NCBI GenBank assembly: GCA_025464275.1
Contig: JAODGR010000026.1
Location: 1 to 13,859 of the forward strand
Direction: 5' to 3'
Length of the DNA stretch: 13,859 bases
Source of the DNA: Methanosarcinales archaeon
Lineage (GTDB): Archaea > Halobacteriota > Syntropharchaeia > Alkanophagales > Methanospirareceae
Notes under the pieces: model-generated
Database searches by the model: none
What the model was told of the DNA's origin: nothing
Seen by the model: the letters and a program-made list of their open reading frames with translations, nothing else
Position numbers and translations under genes: made by a program
Shown here: piece by piece, positions 1-5,646 of the stretch
Layout: each line of letters starts with the position of its first letter
Position numbering within the stretch: position 1 is the stretch's first letter

Positions 1-638
1 AGCTCATTACCCTCTGAATCGGTTCTTATCAGCCATGCATCCGATGCACCCGCACCAAACGGGAAGGTTACACCGGCAAGTACGTAGCCACCATCTGATG
101 TCTGTTGTACCGCACATCCCCAGTCCTGGTCAGAATGCCCGAACGTCTTCTCCCACTCCTGCTCCCCGCTTGAGCTGGTCTTTACCAGCCATGCATCTGA
201 CAGCCCGGCGCCGAATGAGCAGGTTGCACCGGCGAGGATATAGCCCCCGTCTGCGGTCTGCTGCGCTGCATATCCGATATCATGAGTGTAACCTCCAAAT
301 AGACGTACCCAGCCTGGATATGGCTGACCCTCTGAATCGGTCTTTAAGAGCAGAAAATCACTTCTCACGCTATCACCATTTGATGCGTATCCTGCCACTC
401 CGGCGACGATATAACCCCCATCTGGAGTCTGCTGTACACCGACTGCATAAGCATCTTTAACACCCGGATTGGACGGTATGAAAGACCTGTTCCATGCCTC
501 CCTTAGATGTGTGCTCATACTCATACTCATACCGGAAGGGGTGGGTGTACTGGCAATAGCACCCATATCTGCCACCAGGAAAATTGAAATAGCTATCACA
601 ATAACAGCAACAGTAACCGTAAAGGTCGTTTTTTTCAT
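1..638 (-). CDS. Exported tandem-repeat (beta-propeller-like) protein, 3' part missing
   Basis: The frame is open from an ATG at 636-638 to the window edge, giving 212 whole codons and no stop, so the gene continues to the left. Residues 1-30 look like a signal peptide or membrane anchor: MKK, then a hydrophobic stretch, then AIAS. A Pro/Thr/Met/Ser linker (MSMSMS at about 37-42) follows. From about residue 62 there are repeats of 50-57 residues with the core QQT-x-DGGY-[IV]-x-AG at 69-80, 126-137 and 178-189, each followed by S-D-[FA]-[LW]-L-[LVI]-[KR]-T. Repeats of this kind are common in secreted or cell-surface archaeal proteins and probably fold as propeller blades; the fold is inferred. 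The start is 43 bases after the Yip1-like stop, behind an AT-rich stretch (656-672) that could be a TATA box. Function is unknown; a surface or adhesive role is only plausible. Confidence 0.8.
   Translation of the reverse strand, partial: MKKTTFTVTVAVIVIAISIFLVADMGAIASTPTPSGMSMSMSTHLREAWNRSFIPSNPGVKDAYAVGVQQTPDGGYIVAGVAGYASNGDSVRSDFLLLKTDSEGQPYPGWVRLFGGYTHDIGYAAQQTADGGYILAGATCSFGAGLSDAWLVKTSSSGEQEWEKTFGHSDQDWGCAVQQTSDGGYVLAGVTFPFGAGASDAWLIRTDSEGNE
514..531. repeat. Perfect (CTCATA)x3 hexanucleotide tract
   Basis: Three exact copies of CTCATA lie inside the minus-strand repeat-protein gene. Read on the minus strand they give an alternating Met-Ser linker just after the signal peptide. Other genes in this window carry similar hexamer tracts. 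Confidence 0.85.
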
Positions 639-681
639 CTCATTCACTCTGCTAATGTTAAAATTAAAACAATGTTTAAGG

Positions 682-1275
682 TTAACCCATGCCCAGTAAC
701 AGAGGAGCGAGCTGCATTAGCACCACCGCCACCGCTATCAGGGGTACAAGAATCGCCAGTATCACTGCGATGATAGACCTCCCGGGCGATAGCTCGTGAA
801 GCTCTATCAAACCACCTATTATCAGCAGAACAGCCCATATCGGCGTAACCAGGACGTTCGTCCCCGGGAGCCAGCAGAGTGCCAGACAGGGAGTCACGCC
901 ATACATGAAAGCCTTCGCAGTCTGCCTTAACCCCTTCCTCCCACCGAGGAGATAGACCCAGATGTGAAGCCAGACAGAGATGTAAAGAGCAGCTATAATA
1001 CCCACTATGATTGTACCTATGAAAGTACCGACACCAAGCACAGGTATGAGCTTCCCGAGCTCAGGTAAGCCAGGCATCAGCACAAATCTCGATAGCCCCA
1101 GCATGGATACCATCATACCCCCGGCAATCGAGACGACGATTGCGAGGATAGCACCGAGGAAAGCGAGGAGAGGGATGTAATACTTGAAGGCATCGCCGAG
1201 TGAGTCATCTTTCGCCTCTGCAAACTGCCTCGCGGGATTGAATGCAAAACCCCGTATCCGACTCAACCCTGACAT
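682..1275 (-). CDS. Yip1-like multi-pass membrane protein
   Basis: This 197-residue protein has about five hydrophobic segments, at roughly 33-59, 77-110, 119-135, 141-158 and 167-192. The N-terminus is short and polar and includes FNPARQFAEAK. Pro and Gly pairs inside the helices and the layout as a whole (polar head containing a phenylalanine, then P-L-x-A-F-L-G) resemble the archaeal Yip1-domain family (PF04893), integral membrane proteins of unknown function. I assign it by overall pattern, because the family has no strong catalytic motif. The start at 1275 is the first ATG after a TATA-like element near 1302-1315, leaving a short leader with only weak Shine-Dalgarno similarity. The downstream exported repeat protein lies 43 bases away on the same strand and may be co-transcribed. 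It could also be an unrelated small transporter-like protein. Confidence 0.7.
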   Translation of the reverse strand: MSGLSRIRGFAFNPARQFAEAKDDSLGDAFKYYIPLLAFLGAILAIVVSIAGGMMVSMLGLSRFVLMPGLPELGKLIPVLGVGTFIGTIIVGIIAALYISVWLHIWVYLLGGRKGLRQTAKAFMYGVTPCLALCWLPGTNVLVTPIWAVLLIIGGLIELHELSPGRSIIAVILAILVPLIAVAVVLMQLAPLLLGMG

Positions 1276-1301
1276 CTTACATCAATCAGGGATTCGTGGT
1301 C

Positions 1302-1368
1302 TGGATATATAAAACTTTCTATTTTCGCCTCATCCACCATGTTGATATTGGTAGAAAGTTTTTTATAG
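1302..1368. promoter_or_regulatory. Divergent promoter pair with mirrored BRE/TATA elements
   Basis: Two near-identical elements face away from each other. On the minus strand AGAAAGTTTTATATATCC (1303-1320) sits about 27-40 bases before the Yip1-like start. On the plus strand AGAAAGTTTTTTATAG (1353-1368) points toward the small exported protein. Each looks like an archaeal BRE plus TATA box. The two arms also form a 12-base inverted repeat with a 32-base spacer. Confidence 0.6.
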
Positions 1369-1390
1369 CCTCACCTGCTTCTTCATTAAA

Positions 1391-1406
1391 GGAGGTAAGG
1401 AGGTGA
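1391..1406 (+). promoter_or_regulatory. Tandem Shine-Dalgarno sequences (GGAGGTAA-GGAGGTGA)
   Basis: Two strong ribosome-binding sequences lie eight bases apart in the presumed leader of the small exported protein. The next ATG in the gene's frame is 27 bases beyond the second copy, too far for normal use. The first copy is well placed for a GTG at 1403 that opens a seven-codon reading frame. Confidence 0.55.
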
Positions 1407-1426
1407 AGATATACACAGGCATATAA
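1403..1426 (+). other. Possible 7-codon leader peptide
   Basis: GTG at 1403 begins the frame (M)KIYTGI, which stops with TAA at 1424-1426, eight bases before the ATG of the next gene. GGAGGT at 1391-1396 is six bases upstream of the GTG. The ideal spacing suggests translation, but a reading frame this short can arise by chance. It could affect translation of the downstream gene. Confidence 0.25.
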
Positions 1427-1433
1427 ACCGAAA

Positions 1434-1889
1434 ATGATAGAAATGGCGCGATTAAGTGAGGCTCTGATGACGGGTCTGGGGCTGCTCGCCCTCATGCTCA
1501 CCGGTGCAGTCGATGCCGTGGGTGTGGATATGGATATACCGGCTGTCTCAGTCTCAGTCTCAGCATGGGATTCGTATCACGGTTTACCTGCACCGCTGTG
1601 GCACACGCGCAGTGATTGGCAGGCACCCCGTGGTGCACATGGCTGGGCAGCGGGTGCGAGCGGGGGTGACGAGATGATGGAAGCGGTAAAGGCTTATATG
1701 TACCGCATGATCAATGAATCGCAGACCAGAAGTCGGTACTACCAGCTCTTCCCTACCCCCGGTGCCGCATGGCAGCGAGGTGGAGCGGGTGCTATGGATA
1801 CGGATATAATGGGTCCAGTAAAGGCTTATATGTACCGCATGATCAACGAATCGCAGACCAGAGGCAGGTATTACCGTGTCTTCGAATAG
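1434..1889 (+). CDS. Small exported protein with a duplicated 15-residue peptide
   Basis: This 151-residue protein matches no family I know. A charged N-terminus is followed by a hydrophobic stretch at about 10-26 (LMTGLGLLALMLTGAV) and a possible signal-peptidase site near AVDA/VG. After a Ser-Val dipeptide run (37-43) and a Trp/His/Gly-rich region, VKAYMYRMINESQTR occurs at 85-99 and again, identically, at 129-143. Each copy is followed by [SG]RYY-x-[LV]-F. The unit repeats every 44 residues. The 45 coding bases of the two copies differ at one synonymous position, so the duplication is recent or under strong constraint. The protein ends right after the second copy. The leader has tandem Shine-Dalgarno sequences, and a T-rich terminator follows. 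ATG 1434 is used because the frame is blocked by a TGA at 1404-1406 and has no earlier start; ATG 1443 is an alternative. A peptide precursor or small surface protein is possible, but the function is unknown. Confidence 0.65.
   Translation: MIEMARLSEALMTGLGLLALMLTGAVDAVGVDMDIPAVSVSVSAWDSYHGLPAPLWHTRSDWQAPRGAHGWAAGASGGDEMMEAVKAYMYRMINESQTRSRYYQLFPTPGAAWQRGGAGAMDTDIMGPVKAYMYRMINESQTRGRYYRVFE
1545..1562. repeat. Perfect (GTCTCA)x3 hexanucleotide tract
   Basis: Three exact GTCTCA units encode alternating Val-Ser in the small exported protein. A two-unit GGATAT repeat lies just before it at 1526-1537. Confidence 0.85.
1686..1884 (+). repeat. In-gene direct repeat, 66-base unit, period 132
   Basis: The copies are at 1686-1751 and 1818-1883. 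The first 45 bases are identical apart from one T/C change; the remaining 21 diverge but keep the [SG]RYY-x-[LV]-F pattern. The 132-base period keeps the reading frame. Confidence 0.9.
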
Positions 1890-1908
1890 CCCCTAAAATT
1901 CGCCACTC

Positions 1909-1945
1909 TATTTTTTCCCCTTCCTTTTCCCTCTCTCCTCTTATC
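1909..1945 (+). terminator. T-run plus pyrimidine-tract terminator
   Basis: Twenty bases after the small exported gene a run of T (1911-1916) begins an almost pure C/T tract reaching to about 1941. Archaeal transcription commonly ends at such U-rich tracts. A similar arrangement follows cdhC. Confidence 0.5.
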
Positions 1946-1948
1946 TCC

Positions 1949-1970
1949 TTCTCCACCGTGATGTGGAGAA
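1949..1970. other. 8-bp perfect inverted repeat before the metG promoter
   Basis: TTCTCCAC (1949-1956) pairs exactly with GTGGAGAA (1963-1970) around a six-base spacer. It lies between the pyrimidine tract and the metG TATA-like element (TTTTTAAATG near 1979-1988), so it could be a terminator hairpin or a binding site. Confidence 0.4.
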
Positions 1971-2017
1971 TGCCTTTCATTTTTAAATGCCTATGCCAAG
2001 GAGTTAACATAACAGGA

Positions 2018-3643
2018 ATGAAGATACCACATGATAAGCCGGTGTTAGTAACTTCTGCATTGCCGTATGTCAATGGCGAGTGCCACATAGGGCATCTCAG
2101 AACCTACGTCCCCGCGGATATATGTGTGAGAATGCTCCGTAAGATGGGTTACAGGGTCATCTTCATCAGTGGCTCAGACACACACGGAACGCCGATAGTA
2201 CTGAGTGCGGAGGCTGAGGGTACAACGCCTGAGGCGGTGGTGGAGCGCTACCATGAGCATTTCAGACGCGTCTTCGATGCGTTGAATGTTGACTTCGACT
2301 ACTATGGCAGAACTGACTCACCAGCCAACCATGCGAGGACAGAGGAGATAGTGAAGGACCTGATGGCACGTGGGTATGTATACAGGAAGAAGACCAAGCA
2401 GGCGTATTGCAATACCTGCGGACGCTTCCTCCCTGATAGATATGTGGAGGGGATATGCCCCTATTGTGGTACCCTCGCACGCGGTGACGAGTGTGACCAG
2501 GGCTGTGGCAGGCATCTCGAGCCCGGAGAGATAGAGGAGCCAAGATGTAAGATCTGTGGCTCTGCCGCGGTCTACAAGGACCAGGAGCATTTCTTCTTCA
2601 AGCTCTCCGCATTCTCTCACTTCCTCCTCTCCTATCTACACGGACTGGAGGGCACGGCGAACGCGCGTAATTATGCCCTGGAATGGGTGAAACGCGAATT
2701 GAGGGACTGGTGCATCACGCGTAATCTGGAGTGGGGTGTGAAATTCCCTGGCAGGGATGACCTGGTGGTATACGTCTGGGTTGATGCCCCTATCGGGTAT
2801 ATATCATTCACAGAGGAGCTGCTACGTGAGCGAGGTGAAGATGATACCGAATGGGCACGATACTGGAAGAATAACGAAGCCACCATCATCCATTTCATCG
2901 GTACGGATATAATATACCACCACTGCATCTTCTGGCCCGCGATGCTAAAAGGAGCTGGATATTCACTGCCACGTGCTGTGATCGCCTCCGGAATGGTGAA
3001 GATAAACGGTAAGACATTCTCCAAGAGTAGAGGGAACGTGGTCTGGGCATCGGAATTCCTCGAACGATTCCACCCAGATATGCTCCGATATTATCTGGTG
3101 GCGCAATCGAGCCATACGAAGGAGCTGGATTTCTCCTGGGATTCCTTCTTCATGCGTGTGAACAACGAGCTGGTGGCTATTCTTGGCAATCTCGCATATC
3201 GTGTGCTGACATTTACATATAAGCATTTCGGGATGGTGCCCGCGGGGGAGATAGAGGATGAGGTCACCTCTGCGATAGAGAGTGCCACTGCGGAGGTATT
3301 GAGTGCGATGGAGAACTACGAATTCAAGAAGATGGTGGATGCTACCATGGGGCTCGCCAACTTTGGTAACAGTTATTTCCAGCGTGAAGAGCCGTGGCAT
3401 CTGATAAAAGGTGACGAAGATGCGAGGAGGAGGTGTGGCACGATAATAAAGAACGTACTGCAGATATTGAAGTCGATATGCATATTACTGGAGCCAGTGA
3501 TGCCAGAGAAGATGGGGGAGATGTGGTTTCAGCTTGGTATGGAGACCGACCTTCATGCAACGAAGATAGAAGATTTGAGGGCACCAATACGGACAGGGCA
3601 GAAATTGAATAAACCGGCAGTACTATTTCAGCGGGTCGGCTAA
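2018..3643 (+). CDS. metG: Methionyl-tRNA synthetase, archaeal type
   Basis: MetRS charges tRNA-Met with methionine in the cytosol. The 541-residue protein has the class I signatures HIGH at 23-26 and K-x-x-SKS (KTFSKS) at 332-337. Between them is the connective-peptide zinc region with four cysteine pairs: C131/C134, C147/C150, C159/C163 and C177/C180. The third pair is spaced Cx3C. VYVWVDAPIGY at about 251-261 and FIGTDIIYHH at 293-302 belong to the methionine/adenylate site. An alpha-helical anticodon-binding domain follows, and the protein ends there without the C-terminal EMAPII/Trbp111-like tRNA-binding domain, as in many archaea that encode it separately. The frame is open upstream to 1769, but that stretch overlaps the small exported gene, so I choose ATG 2018, where the conserved PVLVTSALPYVNG begins. 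AAGGAG (1998-2003) is 14 bases away, and TTTTTAAATG lies about 30 bases upstream. Confidence 0.95.
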   Translation: MKIPHDKPVLVTSALPYVNGECHIGHLRTYVPADICVRMLRKMGYRVIFISGSDTHGTPIVLSAEAEGTTPEAVVERYHEHFRRVFDALNVDFDYYGRTDSPANHARTEEIVKDLMARGYVYRKKTKQAYCNTCGRFLPDRYVEGICPYCGTLARGDECDQGCGRHLEPGEIEEPRCKICGSAAVYKDQEHFFFKLSAFSHFLLSYLHGLEGTANARNYALEWVKRELRDWCITRNLEWGVKFPGRDDLVVYVWVDAPIGYISFTEELLRERGEDDTEWARYWKNNEATIIHFIGTDIIYHHCIFWPAMLKGAGYSLPRAVIASGMVKINGKTFSKSRGNVVWASEFLERFHPDMLRYYLVAQSSHTKELDFSWDSFFMRVNNELVAILGNLAYRVLTFTYKHFGMVPAGEIEDEVTSAIESATAEVLSAMENYEFKKMVDATMGLANFGNSYFQREEPWHLIKGDEDARRRCGTIIKNVLQILKSICILLEPVMPEKMGEMWFQLGMETDLHATKIEDLRAPIRTGQKLNKPAVLFQRVG

Positions 3644-3691
3644 CTGTTAAAGCGATGGTGGTGAGTTATGGTATATAGTATACAGGTTATA

Positions 3692-3700
3692 TTTATATAT
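3692..3700 (+). promoter_or_regulatory. TATA box of the tRNA-Ser gene
   Basis: TTTATATAT ends 21 bases before the mature tRNA 5' end, the usual archaeal distance to a transcription start at or just before a tRNA. It sits in the 78-base gap after metG. Confidence 0.6.
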
Positions 3701-3721
3701 GAGAGAATATGAATGTGAAGA

Positions 3722-3807
3722 GCCAGGGTGGCAGAGTGGACAAATGCGGTGGCCTCGAGAGTCACTGTCCCTCTCGGGACGCTCAGGTTCGAATCCTGAC
3801 CCTGGCG
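3722..3807 (+). tRNA. tRNA-Ser (anticodon CGA, reads UCG)
   Basis: This is an 86-base type II tRNA. The acceptor stem GCCAGGG (3722-3728) pairs with CCCTGGC (3800-3806), with discriminator G at 3807. The D-arm lies at 3731-3747. The anticodon stem 3749-3753/3761-3765 contains one G-U pair, and the loop CTCGAGA places CGA at 3756-3758. A long variable arm (GTCCC-TCTC-GGGAC) is followed by the T-arm TCAGG-TTCGAAT-CCTGA. CCA is not encoded, so it must be added after transcription. A membrane-protein gene with a strong ribosome-binding site begins 20 bases after the 3' end. Confidence 0.95.
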
Positions 3808-3827
3808 TAGTCATGGAGGTGATTTGA

Positions 3828-4577
3828 GTGCGGAGGGAATTCCTCCTGTATCTCACAAAGCCCAGGTCAGCGAAGATTAGCTTGTTGCTCTGCATCGGGT
3901 TCGTTATTACTGCAGTGGTAGAAGCCGTATCACGATTCACTCTGCCCGCGGTACTCCTCATTGATTTCCTCGATGCTGCAATGATATTAAGATTGAGTTA
4001 TGAATCCACACTCCTATTCTTCGGCTATGGATTCCTCATCTACGGCATCCTGAGGGGTGTATTCACCATGTTCCGTGACCCTGTATTCCGAGCCAGAGCC
4101 AATCCTGGCGTTGGGATTGAGATTGATGTTAACCCCCACACCGGCACCGGCAGCAGCACCAGCACGGGGAAACTCCTGATTCATTTCATCATCCTCCTCT
4201 CTTTCATCCTCTCTTTCCTCATCGCGCGTTTATTCGTGGCTATTTTGAATGCCGATGTCAACCCTCTATGCCAGCTGTGGGTGAAGGGTTATCGAATACA
4301 CCACTTCTTCTTCGGGATTGGGCTGCTCATCGTCGGTGGATGGCTCGGGCATATCAATTACAGCTGCGGATCGTTCATCACGAGGCTCTCCGCCGGTATC
4401 TACGGCATCGGGCTGGGACTGGTGGCAGACGAATTCGGTTTGCTATTGACCTTTGGCGATTACTGGACCGAGCAATCGTACATCTTCTTCGTGCTAATCT
4501 CCCTGCTACTGACGGTCGCACTCCTGGTGGAGGCATACAGGCTATTCAAAACTAGGGCGAAGTACCAAAAAATTTAA
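3828..4577 (+). CDS. Polytopic membrane protein with HH / DE / DYW motifs
   Basis: This 249-residue protein has about six hydrophobic segments, near 17-36, 60-82, 116-141, 157-176, 185-207 and 216-237. Polar residues cluster in the second half: IHHFFFG (H158, H159), then GLVADEFGLLL (D201, E202), then DYW (211-213). The order H-H...D-E-F...D-x-W resembles a poorly characterised group of integral membrane proteins also seen in actinobacteria; this is from memory and the function is unknown. The histidines and acids could bind a metal. Residues 90-115 form a low-complexity Gly/Thr/Ser loop with short DNA repeats. The start is GTG 3828, supported by GGAGGTGA at 3815-3822. It lies 20 bases after tRNA-Ser without an evident new promoter, so a joint tRNA-mRNA transcript is likely. 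Its TAA overlaps the probable promoter of the next gene. Confidence 0.75.
   Translation: MRREFLLYLTKPRSAKISLLLCIGFVITAVVEAVSRFTLPAVLLIDFLDAAMILRLSYESTLLFFGYGFLIYGILRGVFTMFRDPVFRARANPGVGIEIDVNPHTGTGSSTSTGKLLIHFIILLSFILSFLIARLFVAILNADVNPLCQLWVKGYRIHHFFFGIGLLIVGGWLGHINYSCGSFITRLSAGIYGIGLGLVADEFGLLLTFGDYWTEQSYIFFVLISLLLTVALLVEAYRLFKTRAKYQKI
4115..4165. repeat. Cluster of short hexamer repeats in a loop-coding region
   Basis: Three two-unit perfect hexamers fall within 51 bases: GATTGA (4115-4126), CACCGG (4139-4150) and CAGCAC (4154-4165). They encode a Gly/Thr/Ser-rich loop of the membrane protein. Confidence 0.7.
4567..4577 (+). promoter_or_regulatory. Probable TATA box for the flippase-family gene
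   Basis: AAAAAATTTAA lies 28-38 bases before ATG 4606 and includes the stop codon of the preceding gene. There is no Shine-Dalgarno sequence before 4606, which fits a leaderless transcript starting near the ATG. Confidence 0.45.
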
Positions 4578-4605
4578 GCTACATCTCCATCATTTCTATT
4601 ATGGC

Positions 4606-5646
4606 ATGGCGACCGAGAGCCGCAGGCGGATATTCCTGATTGCTTCCCTCTCCATCAGTGTATTCACCCTCCTCTTTATACTCCGATTCTCACCCTATCG
4701 GGTGACCGCAGCGACTTTCGTGGCGATGTCAGAGATCAATCCCCTCTTCCTCGCTCTCGCATTCGCGATGCACATCTCTGCATGGGTCATCTGGAGTTTC
4801 AGGCTGAAGTTGATGAGTGATTTCCTGGGTGGCAGGGCAAATCCAGATGGAGAGGCAGATAGAGATGGTGGGAGGGATGATTTGAAGCTCTCACAATCGC
4901 TGAAGATAATCCTGGCGAGCCTCTTCGCTGCCTGTATAACACCTTCACAGTTCGGCGGTGAGCCGGTGCGGGTGTATCTGCTGAAACGTAATGGACTGAC
5001 GGTAGGTGACAGTACGGCGGTAGTCATCGGTGAGCGGTCACTGGATTTCCTGGTCTGTATGAGTGGAGGTGTAATAAGTTTCATCCTCTTCACCACCGTG
5101 ATACCCCGCCACGCCGCCATCTTCACCCTTATGGGGCTCCTGCTCATACTCGGTATATTCACCATGCTGTACGGTCTAACCAGACCGGATAAGCTGAGGA
5201 AGTTCATTGGGTGGCTATTCTCGAAGCTGAGGGTGCACAAGATGGAGCGGATACGAGACTGGATATATCACGAGCTGGAGAACTTCTACGAAGCGCATAA
5301 GAAGTTCCACCATGAAGGACGGAAGACCATCACCATCGCCCTCATCTTCACCATCGCTTTCTGGCTCGTTGAATACACTATACCCTCGCTCCTCCTGCTC
5401 GGACTGGGTGAACACCCTCGCTGGTTTTATTCCATCGCGGCACAGTTCATCATCACCATAATCGGGGCAATACCCCTAAGCCCGGGTAGCAGCGGTATAT
5501 CTGAACTGAGCAGTGCATACCTATATCATACACTGGTGAGCGCGCCCTTACTGGGGGTATTCACACTCCTATGGCGCTTGAGCACTTATTATACGAGTCT
5601 GATTGCGGGTGCAATTACGAGCATGAAGGTGATACATGAGATTTAA
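4606..5646 (+). CDS. UPF0104/AglD-like membrane protein (LPG synthase TM family)
   Basis: This 346-residue membrane protein matches the family containing the transmembrane half of bacterial lysylphosphatidylglycerol synthase and the archaeal AglD-like proteins (PF03706), thought to act as flippases or in the handling of lipid-linked sugars. Visible signatures are the GGEPVRVYLLKR block at 117-128, the GERSLDF segment at 142-148 and PLSPGSSGISEL at 290-301, which corresponds to the family's P-x-x-PGGxG-x-x-E motif. Hydrophobic helices occur near 8-27, 46-66, 98-114, 146-166, 171-191, 241-266, 276-296 and 310-340. A low-complexity Gly/Asp-rich insert at 75-92 extends a loop between helices. No Shine-Dalgarno sequence precedes the ATG. 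The stop codon overlaps that of the convergent homocysteine gene. The substrate cannot be read from the sequence. Confidence 0.85.
   Translation: MATESRRRIFLIASLSISVFTLLFILRFSPYRVTAATFVAMSEINPLFLALAFAMHISAWVIWSFRLKLMSDFLGGRANPDGEADRDGGRDDLKLSQSLKIILASLFAACITPSQFGGEPVRVYLLKRNGLTVGDSTAVVIGERSLDFLVCMSGGVISFILFTTVIPRHAAIFTLMGLLLILGIFTMLYGLTRPDKLRKFIGWLFSKLRVHKMERIRDWIYHELENFYEAHKKFHHEGRKTITIALIFTIAFWLVEYTIPSLLLLGLGEHPRWFYSIAAQFIITIIGAIPLSPGSSGISELSSAYLYHTLVSAPLLGVFTLLWRLSTYYTSLIAGAITSMKVIHEI

Noticed and set aside
35..460. Plus-strand open frame opposite the repeat protein
   Set aside because: It is rich in His, Arg and Pro and antisense to a minus-strand frame with a signal peptide and clear protein repeats.
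1686..1884. Possible CRISPR or mobile-element repeat
   Set aside because: Only two copies, period in frame with a gene and the repeat is coding; there are no spacers or terminal inverted repeats.
1769..2017. N-terminal extension of the metG frame
   Set aside because: The frame is open, but it overlaps the small exported gene and the pyrimidine-rich terminator, encodes low-quality sequence, and the conserved MetRS N-terminus starts at 2018.
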